This document shows, one piece after another, positions 25,367 to 35,093 of a DNA stretch of 64,000 nucleotides. The notes under the pieces were generated by a model, which saw only the letters and a list, made by a program, of their open reading frames with translations, ran no database searches and was not told where the DNA came from. Each line of letters starts with the position of its first letter. The first letter of the stretch is position 1. Location of the stretch: the NCBI RefSeq assembly GCF_010723575.1, contig NZ_BLKZ01000002.1, forward strand, positions 62,001 through 126,000, in the 5' to 3' direction. Made by a program: the position numbers and the translations under genes. Origin of the DNA: Mycobacterium bourgelatii. Lineage in GTDB: Bacteria; Actinomycetota; Actinomycetes; Mycobacteriales; Mycobacteriaceae.

Positions 25367-26442
25367 GCCGGAGGGCCGGAGGTGCGGCCCCGGATCAGCT
25401 CGGTGTCGAGCAGCTCGACCACGGGCAGCCCGGACCGCGGTGGCCGCTGCACCAATTCGCCTGCACGCCGCCCCTTTTGCAGGCTCGGTTGCGCCACCGT
25501 GGTCAGCCCGCGGTTGAGCGCTTCCGGCACGCCGTCGAACCCGGTGACGGTCAATTGGCCGGGCACGTAAATGCCATGTGCCCGTAGGTAATCCATGGCC
25601 GACAAGGCCAGGATGTCGGCGGTGCACATCAGCGCGGTGATCCGCGGATTCGCCTCCAGCGCCACCTTGGCGGCGTCCCCGCCCGACGTCGGGAGGTGCT
25701 CGTAGCTTTCCACCACGGTCAGCGAATCCGGGTCGACGCCGGCGGCCGTCATCGCCTCCCAAACTCCCTTGATCCGTTCGCGCTGCACGTCGAACGTGGG
25801 TGACTGCAGACGTTCGGCGTCGACGATGTCCTGTCGTCGGTCCCGGCCCAGCCGCATGGTCAACAGCCCGATTTCGCGGTGCCCCAAGCCGAGCACATAT
25901 TCGGCGATCCCGCGCATCGCCGCGCGATCGTCGATGCCCACCCGGGACACTCCCGGCAGGTCCTTGGGCTGGTCGACCACCACCACCGGAAGCCGGCGCT
26001 GCAACACCGCCTCGAGGTAGGGGTCGTCGTCGCACACCGAATAGACCACGAAGCCGTCGACGCCGGCCGCCAGTACCGCCGCCTTGCCGTCCTCGAGGCT
26101 GCGACTCGGGCCCACCGCTACCAGCAGCAACCCCTGGCCCTGCTCCTCGCACGACTGCGCCACTCCCGCAACGAAATCCCGCGCCGCCGGGTCGCTGAAG
26201 GCATACGTCAGCGCCTCGGTCATCACCAGCCCGACCGCACCGGCCTTGCGGGTGCGCAATGATCGCGCCACCGGATCGGGTCCGGCGTAGCCCATCCGCT
26301 TCGCCGTCGCGAGCACCCGCTCCCGCAGCTCGGGGGAAAGCTGGTCCGGGCGGTTGAATGCGTTGGAGATGGTAGTGCGCGACACCTTGAGCTCGGCGGC
26401 CAACGACGCCAACGTCGTATGCCTCCGCGGTGTCGGACTCAC
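25363..26442 (-). CDS. LacI-family transcriptional regulator, Rv3575c-like
   Basis: A 359-residue regulator. The N-terminal HTH (TTLASLAAELKVSRTTISNAFNRPDQLS) and hinge are followed by the periplasmic-binding-protein-like sensor domain (VDGFVVYSVCDDDP..., ALMCTADILALSAMDYLRAHGI, TGFDGVPEA), ending in LIRGRTS. It probably binds a sugar or related ligand, not identified. Divergent from znuA over 89 bp, so it could affect the zinc operon, but no sugar gene lies beside it. Its stop overlaps the kstR stop in the palindrome TTAA. Confidence 0.88.
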   Translation of the reverse strand: MSPTPRRHTTLASLAAELKVSRTTISNAFNRPDQLSPELRERVLATAKRMGYAGPDPVARSLRTRKAGAVGLVMTEALTYAFSDPAARDFVAGVAQSCEEQGQGLLLVAVGPSRSLEDGKAAVLAAGVDGFVVYSVCDDDPYLEAVLQRRLPVVVVDQPKDLPGVSRVGIDDRAAMRGIAEYVLGLGHREIGLLTMRLGRDRRQDIVDAERLQSPTFDVQRERIKGVWEAMTAAGVDPDSLTVVESYEHLPTSGGDAAKVALEANPRITALMCTADILALSAMDYLRAHGIYVPGQLTVTGFDGVPEALNRGLTTVAQPSLQKGRRAGELVQRPPRSGLPVVELLDTELIRGRTSGPPA

Positions 26443-26500
26443 GCTCGCTGAGGCTACAACGGGTCCACGTGCAGGGCACGCGATGTCTCGCCCGATTTTC

Positions 26501-26521
26501 TAATGGAAACCATTTTCATTA
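26501..26521. promoter_or_regulatory. Zur-type operator overlapping the znuA promoter
   Basis: The imperfect inverted repeat AATGGAAACCATTTTCATT with T/A flanks resembles the mycobacterial Zur box (AT-rich, TGAAAA..TTTTCA). It overlaps the -10 of znuA. Zn-loaded Zur bound here would block initiation, giving expression under zinc shortage. Call from pattern memory, not a matrix score. Confidence 0.75.
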
Positions 26522-26525
26522 ATAT
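26520..26525 (+). promoter_or_regulatory. -10 hexamer of a leaderless znuA transcript
   Basis: TAATAT followed by exactly 6 nt and then GTG at 26532. There is no ribosome binding site, so the mRNA probably begins at the start codon. Confidence 0.7.
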
Positions 26526-26531
26526 TGGCCG

Positions 26532-27419
26532 GTGCGAACCCTCGTCTGCCTACTGTGCGTCGCGTTCCTGACGGCGTGCGGCTGGGGCGGATCTACGGGC
26601 GCAAGCTCGCATCCAGGAGCGGCCGTCCTGGTGGCGTCCACCGACGTGTGGGGCAGCGTGGCACGTGCCGTCGCCGGTGGGCACGTCAGCGTCAAATCCA
26701 TCCTCAGCGGCGCCAACGCCGATCCGCACTCCTATCAGGTCAGCGCGGCGGACGCCGCGGCGATCGCGGATGCCGACCTGGTGGTCTACAACGGCGGCGG
26801 CTACGACCCCTGGGTCGACCGGGTACTGGCCGGGCACCCCGAAATCCAGTCCGTTGATGCGTTTTCCCTGCTGGGACCGCAGGCCGGAGCACCCGACGAG
26901 CACGTGTTCTACAACTTGAGCGTTGCCAAGGAGGTGGCCGCCACGATCGCCGACCGACTGGCGACCATCGATCCCGCCAACGCCGCGGACTACCGGGCCA
27001 ACGCCGCCGAATTCGGGCATGGCGCCGACGCGATCGCCACTTCCCAACGCGCCATCGCCACCGCCTACCCGGCCGCTGGGGTGATCGCGACCGAGCCCGT
27101 CGTCAACTATCTGCTGGCGGCGGCCGGGCTGGTCAACCGAACCCCGGCCTCCTTCGCGGCCGCCTCCGAGCACGACAGTGACCCGTCCCCCGCCGACATG
27201 GCATCGGTTTTGGACCTGATCGACCGCCGCGAAGTCGCGGCGTTGCTGGTCAACCCGCAGACCTCGAACGCCGCGATCCATAACCTGCAGGAAGCCGCCC
27301 ACCGCGCCGGGGTGCCGGTGGCGGAAGTGACCGAGACCCTGCCCGCCGGCACCGACTACCTGACCTGGCAACGCAATACCGTCGAACAGCTGACGGCCGC
27401 GCTGCGGTCGGCCGGCTGA
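26532..27419 (+). CDS. znuA: Zinc ABC transporter substrate-binding lipoprotein
   Basis: A 295-residue lipoprotein: RTLVCLLCVAFLTAC gives the lipobox FLTAC, with Cys at residue 16. This is the cluster A-I metal-binding fold, with metal ligand candidates His in ADPHSYQ, His in DEHVFYN and His in SEHDSDP. It lacks the His-rich loop seen in many ZnuA proteins, so manganese cannot be excluded from sequence alone, but the Zur-like box favours zinc. First gene of znuA-znuC-znuB. M. tuberculosis lacks this operon at this spot, whereas I recall M. smegmatis having znuABC near kstR. Confidence 0.88.
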   Translation: MRTLVCLLCVAFLTACGWGGSTGASSHPGAAVLVASTDVWGSVARAVAGGHVSVKSILSGANADPHSYQVSAADAAAIADADLVVYNGGGYDPWVDRVLAGHPEIQSVDAFSLLGPQAGAPDEHVFYNLSVAKEVAATIADRLATIDPANAADYRANAAEFGHGADAIATSQRAIATAYPAAGVIATEPVVNYLLAAAGLVNRTPASFAAASEHDSDPSPADMASVLDLIDRREVAALLVNPQTSNAAIHNLQEAAHRAGVPVAEVTETLPAGTDYLTWQRNTVEQLTAALRSAG

Positions 27420-27432
27420 GCCGCAGGCATTC

Positions 27433-28215
27433 ATGGACCACCGGGTGGTGGAGCTGACCGGCGCGCGACTCGCGTTCGGTGAGCGGGTGCTCTGGGACCA
27501 CCTGGACCTGTCGGTCGCGCCCGGCGAGTTGATCGCGGTGTTGGGTCCCAACGGCACCGGAAAGACATCGCTGCTCAAGGTGCTGCTCGGGCAGCTGGCG
27601 CTCGATGCCGGCACCTTCTCGGTGGACGGCGCGCGCATCGGCTATGTACCGCAACACCATCCGATTGATCGCGAAGTGATGCTGCGCGGGCGCGATCTGG
27701 TCACGCTGGGTGTCGACGGGCATCGCTGGGGTGCCACGCCGCTGCGGTCCGGCGGGCGTGCCGGCCGCCGCGAGGCGGTGCGGCAGGCGCTGCGACAGGT
27801 CAACGGCGAGCAACTGGCCGATGTCCGGGTGGGCCTGATGTCGGGCGGGGAATTGCAGCGGATACGCATCGCCCAAGCGCTGGCCAGCGATCCGACCCTG
27901 ATGCTGTGCGACGAACCGCTGCTGACGTTAGATCCGGCCCATGCCCGCCTGATCGCGGCGCTGATCGACCGCCGCCGGCGGGAAGCCGGTACCGCGGTCA
28001 TCGTTGTGACGCATGAGATCCACCCGTTCCTGCCGTACCTGGACCGGGTGCTCTACCTGGTCGACGGCAGGTTCGAGATCGGCACCGTCGAGCAGGTGAT
28101 GACCACCGAGACGCTGTCCCGCCTTTACCGGGCCGACATCGAAGTGGTGAAGGTCAAGGGGCACTACGTCATCGTCGGCGAGGCGGCCACCGAAACCACG
28201 GGTAACCATGGGTAA
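27433..28215 (+). CDS. znuC: Zinc ABC transporter ATP-binding protein
   Basis: A 260-residue ABC ATPase: Walker A GPNGTGKTS (about residue 38), Q-loop VPQHH, signature LMSGGELQR, Walker B LMLCDEP and switch His in VTHEIH. It powers ZnuB. Located 13 bp after znuA. The 3' end runs into a three-copy 10-bp repeat (GGGTAAC at 28200, 28210 and 28220) that bridges the stop and the znuB leader, so the C-terminal residues may be recent. Confidence 0.93.
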   Translation: MDHRVVELTGARLAFGERVLWDHLDLSVAPGELIAVLGPNGTGKTSLLKVLLGQLALDAGTFSVDGARIGYVPQHHPIDREVMLRGRDLVTLGVDGHRWGATPLRSGGRAGRREAVRQALRQVNGEQLADVRVGLMSGGELQRIRIAQALASDPTLMLCDEPLLTLDPAHARLIAALIDRRRREAGTAVIVVTHEIHPFLPYLDRVLYLVDGRFEIGTVEQVMTTETLSRLYRADIEVVKVKGHYVIVGEAATETTGNHG

Positions 28216-28231
28216 CGATGGGTAACGCCAC

Positions 28232-29080
28232 GTGAACGAGCGCCTTGCCGAGATGTTGCACCAGTTGTTCGCGTTCGACGTCACCGCGCACCTGCTTCAG
28301 CACGACTTCGTCCAGCAAGCACTGGTGGCCGCGGCGCTGCTGGGGTTGGTGGCCGGGTTGATCGGACCCTTCATCGTGATGCGCCAAATGTCGTTCGCCG
28401 TACATGGTTCCAGCGAACTGTCGCTCACCGGAGCGGCGTTCGCCTTGTTGGCCGGGTTTCAGGTGGGCGTGGGCGCGCTGGTGGGCAGTGCTCTGGCGGC
28501 GGCATTGTTCGGCCTGCTCGGCCAGCGGGCGCGGGAGCGCGACTCGGTGATCGGCGTGGTGCTGGCGTTCGGTCTGGGATTGGCGGTGTTGTTCATCCAT
28601 CTCTATCCCGGCCGGACCGCGACCAGCTTCGCGCTGCTCACCGGCCAGATCGTCGGAGTGGGCTATTCCGGGCTGGCCATGCTCGGGGTGGTCTGCGCGC
28701 TCGTCATCGCGGTGCTGACGATCTGCTACCGACCGTTGCTGTTCGCCACCGTCGATCCGGAGGTGGCGGCCGCCCGGGGGGTTCCGGTGCGTGCCCTAGG
28801 GATTGTGTTTGCCGCGCTGGTCGGGGTGGTGGCGGCCCAGGCCGTCCAGGTTGTCGGGGCACTGCTGGTGATGTCGCTGCTGATCACGCCGGCGGCCGCG
28901 GCCGCGCGCCTGGTCGCCGCGCCCGCCGCGGCCATCCTCACGTCGGTGGCATTCGCTGAAGTGGCCGCCGTCGGGGGCCTGGTGCTGTCCCTGGCCCCCG
29001 GCGTTCCGGTCTCGGTGTTCGTGGCCGGTATCTCGTTTGTGATCTACCTGTTCTGCTATTTGCTGGGTCGGCGGCGCTGA
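28232..29080 (+). CDS. znuB: Zinc ABC transporter permease
   Basis: A 282-residue membrane protein of the ABC-3 family with about seven to eight hydrophobic segments. It contains FIVMRQMSFAVHGSSELSLTGAAFALLAG and VSLLITPAAAAARLVAAP-like motifs typical of ZnuB/MntB permeases. GTG start 16 bp after znuC. Completes an intact zinc uptake operon. Confidence 0.93.
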   Translation: MNERLAEMLHQLFAFDVTAHLLQHDFVQQALVAAALLGLVAGLIGPFIVMRQMSFAVHGSSELSLTGAAFALLAGFQVGVGALVGSALAAALFGLLGQRARERDSVIGVVLAFGLGLAVLFIHLYPGRTATSFALLTGQIVGVGYSGLAMLGVVCALVIAVLTICYRPLLFATVDPEVAAARGVPVRALGIVFAALVGVVAAQAVQVVGALLVMSLLITPAAAAARLVAAPAAAILTSVAFAEVAAVGGLVLSLAPGVPVSVFVAGISFVIYLFCYLLGRRR

Positions 29081-29118
29081 TGCCCGTTTATCCTGATCAG
29101 ACACGAAAAGGGGGAAAT

Positions 29119-29835
29119 TTGCTGCGCAAGCATCTCGTCACGCTCGTCGCGGCGGCCGGTGTGGGTGCGTTCGCTGCCGGCTGCGCCAACGTCGTCGACG
29201 GAAGTCCGGTGGCCGCCGACAAGTCCGGTCCGTTCAACCAGACTCCGATATCGGTCGACGACCTGGAGAGGCTGCTGCTGGACAGCGACGAGATCAACCG
29301 CGAGTTTGGTGCCACGTCGATGAAGGTGTGGTTCAACGCCAAGGTGATGTGGGACTGGAGCAGGAGCATCAGCGACAAGGACTGCCTGGCGGTGGACGGT
29401 CCCGCGCAGAGCGCGGTGTACAACGGCACCGGGTGGACCGCGGTCCGCGGGCAACGACTCGACGACAGCGTCGACGACTCCAAGAGGCGCAAGCACTACG
29501 CCATTCAAGCCATCGTGGCCTTCCCGACCGCCCGGGATGCCGACAAGTTCTTCAACGACCAGGTGAAGAGCTGGAACGCGTGCTCGAACCGCCGGTTCCG
29601 CGATGCCAACCCGAATCAGCCCGACACCGTCTGGACGGTGGCCGGGGTCAGCAACGACAACGGCACGCTGACCACGTCGCAGGTCCAGGAAGGCGGCGAC
29701 GGATGGACCTGCCAGCGTGCCTTGACCGTGCGTAACAACATCTCGATCGATGTCGTCACGTGCGCCTACAGCCTCACCGGCTCGGTCGCCGTCGACGTCG
29801 TGGACAAGATCGTCACCAAGGCTGCCAAGCTGTAG
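29119..29835 (+). CDS. lppH: LppH-like lipoprotein with PknH-type sensor domain
   Basis: A 238-residue lipoprotein. I choose the TTG at 29119 (LLRKHLVTLVAAAG) because AAAGGGGG lies about 5 nt before it; the frame extends upstream to 29080 only by overlapping znuB. The lipobox is FAAGC. The mature domain fits the PknH extracellular sensor family: WDWSRSISDKDCLAVDGPAQSAVY, GTGWTAVRGQ, and Cys residues that could form disulfides (CLAV, NACSN, WTCQRA, VTCAY). Corresponds to Rv3576 by position and length. Surface-exposed; ligand unknown. Confidence 0.85.
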   Translation: MLRKHLVTLVAAAGVGAFAAGCANVVDGSPVAADKSGPFNQTPISVDDLERLLLDSDEINREFGATSMKVWFNAKVMWDWSRSISDKDCLAVDGPAQSAVYNGTGWTAVRGQRLDDSVDDSKRRKHYAIQAIVAFPTARDADKFFNDQVKSWNACSNRRFRDANPNQPDTVWTVAGVSNDNGTLTTSQVQEGGDGWTCQRALTVRNNISIDVVTCAYSLTGSVAVDVVDKIVTKAAKL

Positions 29836-29883
29836 ACCCCAGCCTCCCGACTCCCCAGCCGATTAAGGAACCGAGCACCCGAC

Positions 29884-30606
29884 ATGAGCCCGTTGCGCAC
29901 CATCGCTGCGGCCTGCCTGGCAGTCGCCTGCGTCGCCGGGTGCACGAGCACGGTCGGGGGGACCGCGCTGCCCGCCGCGACGCTCGGCCACGCCCCCACC
30001 ACCACCACCGCCCCTTCGTCGTCACGCATCGTCTCGGCTACCGAACTCGAAGGACTGCTACTCACCAGGCAGCAGGTGGTGGATTTGGTCGGGGGGACAA
30101 ACGTCGACTCGGTCTTGACGATCGCGAACACGGCGGATGCCTCGACCATCATCGATGACCGGACGTGCGTGGGGATCGGCTCGATCGCCGACGGGTCGGT
30201 CTACTCCGACAGTGGCTGGGTGGCCATGCGCGGCAACCAGTTCAGCAGCCCCGGTGTGGTCCAAGCCGACGTCACTCAGGTCGTCACGTCCTTCGCCTCT
30301 GCCGCCGACTCGGCCGCGTTGTTGCAGCGGGCGCGTCAAGCGTGGGACGCGTGCGCCCACCGTCGGTACAGCTTCCACTCCTCCAACGGAAACCACAGCT
30401 TCATGGACACCGGGGCGGTGACCGGCGGCGGCTCACGCATCACGGTGTTGCTGCGCCAGGAAGAAGATCCGCGGTGGGCCTGCACACATGCGATGGCCAT
30501 GCAGAACACCGTCCTGACCGAGGCTCGGGTCTGCTTGCTGAGCAGGGACACCACCGCGGCGGTCAACAAACTCCTCGATCAGGTGATCGCCAGGGTGCCG
30601 CAATAA
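29884..30606 (+). CDS. Second LppH-like lipoprotein (tandem paralogue)
   Basis: A 240-residue lipoprotein, lipobox VAGC (CVAGCTSTVGGTALP). The same PknH-sensor layout as its neighbour: RTCVGIGSIADGSVYSDSGWVAMRGNQFS, QAWDACAHRRYSF, WACTHAMAMQ and ARVCLLSRDT, with four Cys in equivalent places. A Thr/Pro-rich linker follows the Cys. AAGGAA lies 13 nt upstream of the ATG. Probably a tandem duplication that has diverged strongly. Absent next to lppH in M. tuberculosis as I recall. Confidence 0.82.
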   Translation: MSPLRTIAAACLAVACVAGCTSTVGGTALPAATLGHAPTTTTAPSSSRIVSATELEGLLLTRQQVVDLVGGTNVDSVLTIANTADASTIIDDRTCVGIGSIADGSVYSDSGWVAMRGNQFSSPGVVQADVTQVVTSFASAADSAALLQRARQAWDACAHRRYSFHSSNGNHSFMDTGAVTGGGSRITVLLRQEEDPRWACTHAMAMQNTVLTEARVCLLSRDTTAAVNKLLDQVIARVPQ

Positions 30607-30616
30607 GCTGGGTTCC

Positions 30617-31375
30617 GTGGCCTGTATCGACCTCAACGCCGACCTGGGCGAAGGATTCGGCGTGTGGCAACTCGGCGACGACGACGCCATGCTCGGAATC
30701 GTCACGAGCGCCAACGTGGCATGCGGGTTCCACGCCGGCGATCCGACGCGTCTGCTGCGGGTCTGCCGGGCGGCGGCCGAGCGCGGTGTGGTGATCGGCG
30801 CGCAGGTCAGTTACCGCGACCTGGCCGGGTTCGGCAGACGCTTCATCGACGTGGCCGGCGAGGACCTGCTGGCCGACGTCGTGTATCAGATCGGCGCGCT
30901 GCAGGCCATCGCGCAGGCGGCCGGCTCTTCGGTGTCCTACGTCAAACCCCATGGTGCGCTGTACAGCGCGGTGGTGACCAACCGCGAGCAGGCCGCCGCC
31001 GTCGCCGAGGCGGTCCGGATTGTCGACCCCACAATGCCGGTACTGGGCCTGGCGGGTTCGGCGTTGTTCGAGGAGTCCACCGACCGTGGCCTGCGTACCG
31101 TGCCGGAGGCATTCGCCGACCGCGCCTATCGTCCTGACGGACAACTGGTTTCGCGCCGACAACGCGACGCGATGTTGTATGACCCCGCAGCGGTCGCCAA
31201 GCGGGTGTTGACCATGGTGACCACCGGCGAGGTCGCCGCGGTGGACGGCACGCGGATTCCGGTCACCGCGGAATCGGTTTGCGTGCATGGTGATTCGCCC
31301 GGGGCCGTGAAGATGGCCGACGCCGTGCGTTATCGGCTGGCCAAAGCCGGCATCGAGATCAAGGCATTCTGCTGA
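30617..31375 (+). CDS. pxpA: 5-oxoprolinase subunit A (LamB/YcsF family)
   Basis: A 252-residue protein: DLNADLGEGFG at the N-terminus, SANVACGFHAGDP, GAQVSYRDLAGFGRR, YVKPHGALY and CVHGDSPGAV are the family motifs. With PxpB and PxpC the family hydrolyses 5-oxoproline to glutamate using ATP. Neither partner is in this window. GTG start; TAAGCT (30604-30609), which includes the previous stop, could be a -10 for a nearly leaderless message. Its TGA shares one base with the ATG of the next gene. Confidence 0.9.
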   Translation: MACIDLNADLGEGFGVWQLGDDDAMLGIVTSANVACGFHAGDPTRLLRVCRAAAERGVVIGAQVSYRDLAGFGRRFIDVAGEDLLADVVYQIGALQAIAQAAGSSVSYVKPHGALYSAVVTNREQAAAVAEAVRIVDPTMPVLGLAGSALFEESTDRGLRTVPEAFADRAYRPDGQLVSRRQRDAMLYDPAAVAKRVLTMVTTGEVAAVDGTRIPVTAESVCVHGDSPGAVKMADAVRYRLAKAGIEIKAFC

Positions 31376-32295
31376 TGCGACGAAAACTGGGCCGCCCCGA
31401 CCTCGCCGCCTACGTGGACCGGTTCAACGTGCCGGTAGCCGGGTCGGATGCGCCGCTGGCGGCGACCTGGATGGGCGTGTCCACACTGCTGCTCGACGAC
31501 GGTTCGTCGGCGCTGCTGACCGATGGCTACTTCTCCCGCCCCAGCCTGGCGCGGGTGGCGGCCCGCAAGGTGGCGCCCTCCCCCGCACGTGTGGACGGTT
31601 GCCTCGCCCGGGCCAAGGTGTCCCGGCTCGAGGCCGTCATCCCCGTACACACCCACATCGACCACGCGATGGACTCGGCACTGGTCGCCGATCGCACCGG
31701 TGCACAACTGGTCGGCGGGGAGTCGGCAGCCAACATCGGCCGCGGGTACGGGCTGCCCGAGGAACGGCTGGTGGTCGCGACCTCCGGTGAGCCAATCACG
31801 TTCGGGCCCTTCGAGATAACGCTGGTCGAATCGCACCATTGCCCACCCGATCGGTTTCCGGGCGTGATCAGCGAGCCGGTCGTGCCGCCGGTGAAGGCCT
31901 CGGCCTACCGCTGCGGCGAGGCGTGGTCCACGTTCATCCACCACGGTCCTTCGGGGCGGCGGGTATTGATCCAGGGCAGCGCCGGATTCGTGCCGGGCGC
32001 GTTGAACGGCTACCGCGCCGAGGTGGTCTACCTGGGCGTCGGCCAGCTGGGTGTGCAGCCGCGGTCCTACCTGCAGGACTACTGGACCGAGGTGGTGCGC
32101 GCGGTGGGCGCCCGTCGCGTCGTCCTCATCCACTGGGACGATTTCTTCCGCCCGTTGTCAAAACCGTTGCGCGCCTTCCCCTATGTGGCCGACGACTTGG
32201 ATGTCTCCGTCCGGATCCTGGACGAGCTGGCCGCCGAAGACGGTGTGGCGGTGCAGATGCCGACGGTGTGGCAGCGCGAGGATCCCTGGGTCTGA
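31375..32295 (+). CDS. Metallo-beta-lactamase-fold hydrolase, Rv3577-like
   Basis: A 306-residue protein with the metal motif HTHIDHAMD (H-x-H-x-D-H) near residue 91, ESHHCPPD, and a late VLIHWDDFFRPL. It belongs to the UlaG/romA-like branch of the fold. Substrate unknown. Coupled by a 1-bp overlap to pxpA and by a 3-bp gap to the transporter downstream, so the three probably form an operon. Confidence 0.85.
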   Translation: MRRKLGRPDLAAYVDRFNVPVAGSDAPLAATWMGVSTLLLDDGSSALLTDGYFSRPSLARVAARKVAPSPARVDGCLARAKVSRLEAVIPVHTHIDHAMDSALVADRTGAQLVGGESAANIGRGYGLPEERLVVATSGEPITFGPFEITLVESHHCPPDRFPGVISEPVVPPVKASAYRCGEAWSTFIHHGPSGRRVLIQGSAGFVPGALNGYRAEVVYLGVGQLGVQPRSYLQDYWTEVVRAVGARRVVLIHWDDFFRPLSKPLRAFPYVADDLDVSVRILDELAAEDGVAVQMPTVWQREDPWV

Positions 32296-32298
32296 GTC

Positions 32299-33540
<1,242 letters not shown>

Positions 33541-33559
33541 AGCCGTCGCCGAGTGGCTC

Positions 33560-35014
33560 TCAGAAGATCTGCGTGAGCACGTGCCACCAGCCGGGGGCAG
33601 GGTTTGCGCCGCCGGCGCCGCCGGCACCGCCGCCCACGTTGCCGGCGGTGTTGCCATTGCCGCTGGCACCGCCACCACCACCGTTGCCGCCTACGCCAAA
33701 CAGTGACCCGCCGGCACCACCGCTGCCACCGTCGCCGCCCGCGTAGCCGTTTTGGGTGGGGAAGCCGGGGAGGCCTGGGAAGAAGGCGCCGCCCGCGCCG
33801 CCGGCTCCGCCGGCCCGGCCGACACCTACAGCGCCCTGGCCGCCGTTGTTGCCGTAGGCGAAGCCGGCTGCGCCCTGGCCGTTGCTGACACCGCCGCCGA
33901 AGGTCCCCATGCTGTTGCCTCCGCTCGCACCGCCGCCCGGGCCGCCCCCCTCGCCGCCGACGCCGAACCCGCTGGCGGGTGTGCCGCCCGGCGCACCGGC
34001 TCCGCCCCCACCGCCACCACCGCTGTTGGTGTCAGCGATGACACTGAGGCCACCTCCGCCACCGCCACCGCCCGCACCGCCATTTCCGATCAGTCCGGCC
34101 GCCCCGCCGTTACCGCCCGCACCGCCTCTGCCATACGGCTCGAAACCGGCGCCAAGGCCGCGGCCAGTGCCGCCACCGCCACCGCCGTTGCCCCCGTCGC
34201 CGATCAGCCCGGCCGCCCCGCCGTCGCCGCCGCGGCCCCCGGGTCCGGCGACCTGGGTGCCTACCTGGTTGCCGGTGCCCCCGCCACCACCGGCGCCGCC
34301 GTTGCCGATCAGCGTCCCGCCACGGCCGCCGGGCCCGCCAGCACCACCGGCCACCCCAGCGGCGGTGCTATGCCCGCCGGCACCGCCGGTGCCGCCGTCG
34401 CCGAACAGCCACCCGCCGGCTCCGCCCGCCCCGCCGGCGCCTCCGGTGCCGCCGACGCCGGTGGTCGCACCGCTGCCGCCCGTGCCGCCGTGCCCGCCGT
34501 TGCCCCACAACCCGGCGTCGCCGCCGGCACCACCGGCCACTCCAGCAACGGTGCTGTTTCCGCCGGCACCCCCGTTGCCCCACAAGATCCCGCCCGGCTG
34601 GCCGGGCTGGCCCACCCCGTTGATCGTTCCGCCGTTCGCACCGTTACCGATCAGAGGACGACCCAACAACAAGTTGGTCGGCGCATTGACCACGCCCAGC
34701 ACACCTTCCTCGATGGTCTGCAACGGCGACGCGCCAGCGACCTCAGCGGCCGCATAAGAGTCGGCGCCCGCGGCCAACGCTCGCACAAACTCGTCGTGGA
34801 ACGCCGCAGCTTGGATGCGAAGTGCCTGGTAGGCCCGGCCATGCTCGTCCAACAGGGCAGCGATGGCCGCCGACACTTCATCCGCGGCCGCGGGCAACAC
34901 CCCCGTGGTAGCGCCGACGGCGGCCACGCTGGCCGCGTTGATCGCCGAGCCGACAGCGGCCAGGTCGCCCGCGGCGGCCGCCATTATGTCCGGAACCGTG
35001 GTCAAGAACGACAT
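33560..35014 (-). CDS. PE_PGRS family protein
   Basis: A 484-residue protein. The N-terminal ~95 residues form the PE domain (MSFLTTVPDIMAAAAGDLAA...), with Asp where the eponymous Glu usually sits (P8-D9). A linker with GRPLIGNGANG (about residues 119-129) follows. The rest is the PGRS part, dense Gly-Gly-Ala/Gly-Asn-Gly repeats, ending in a distinctive non-repeat tail NPAPGWWHVLTQIF. Exported by type VII secretion (ESX-5) in relatives. GGGAGG 6 nt before the ATG sets the start. A GTAGTCGACTAC palindrome lies 80 bp upstream. No PE_PGRS gene occurs here in M. tuberculosis. Confidence 0.93.
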   Translation of the reverse strand: MSFLTTVPDIMAAAAGDLAAVGSAINAASVAAVGATTGVLPAAADEVSAAIAALLDEHGRAYQALRIQAAAFHDEFVRALAAGADSYAAAEVAGASPLQTIEEGVLGVVNAPTNLLLGRPLIGNGANGGTINGVGQPGQPGGILWGNGGAGGNSTVAGVAGGAGGDAGLWGNGGHGGTGGSGATTGVGGTGGAGGAGGAGGWLFGDGGTGGAGGHSTAAGVAGGAGGPGGRGGTLIGNGGAGGGGGTGNQVGTQVAGPGGRGGDGGAAGLIGDGGNGGGGGGTGRGLGAGFEPYGRGGAGGNGGAAGLIGNGGAGGGGGGGGLSVIADTNSGGGGGGGAGAPGGTPASGFGVGGEGGGPGGGASGGNSMGTFGGGVSNGQGAAGFAYGNNGGQGAVGVGRAGGAGGAGGAFFPGLPGFPTQNGYAGGDGGSGGAGGSLFGVGGNGGGGGASGNGNTAGNVGGGAGGAGGANPAPGWWHVLTQIF

Positions 35015-35093
35015 GACAGCCTCCCTACGATCGCCACCCGGCCATCCGCCGAGTACTGATCAACCATTGCCCGACGTTGGTCGCTGCGCGTGC

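Noticed and set aside
33752..35059. 435-residue plus-strand frame and a Pro-rich frame opposite PE_PGRS
   Set aside because: The antisense of Gly-rich repeats always reads as Pro/Ala/Thr repeats; the minus-strand PE domain is the real protein.
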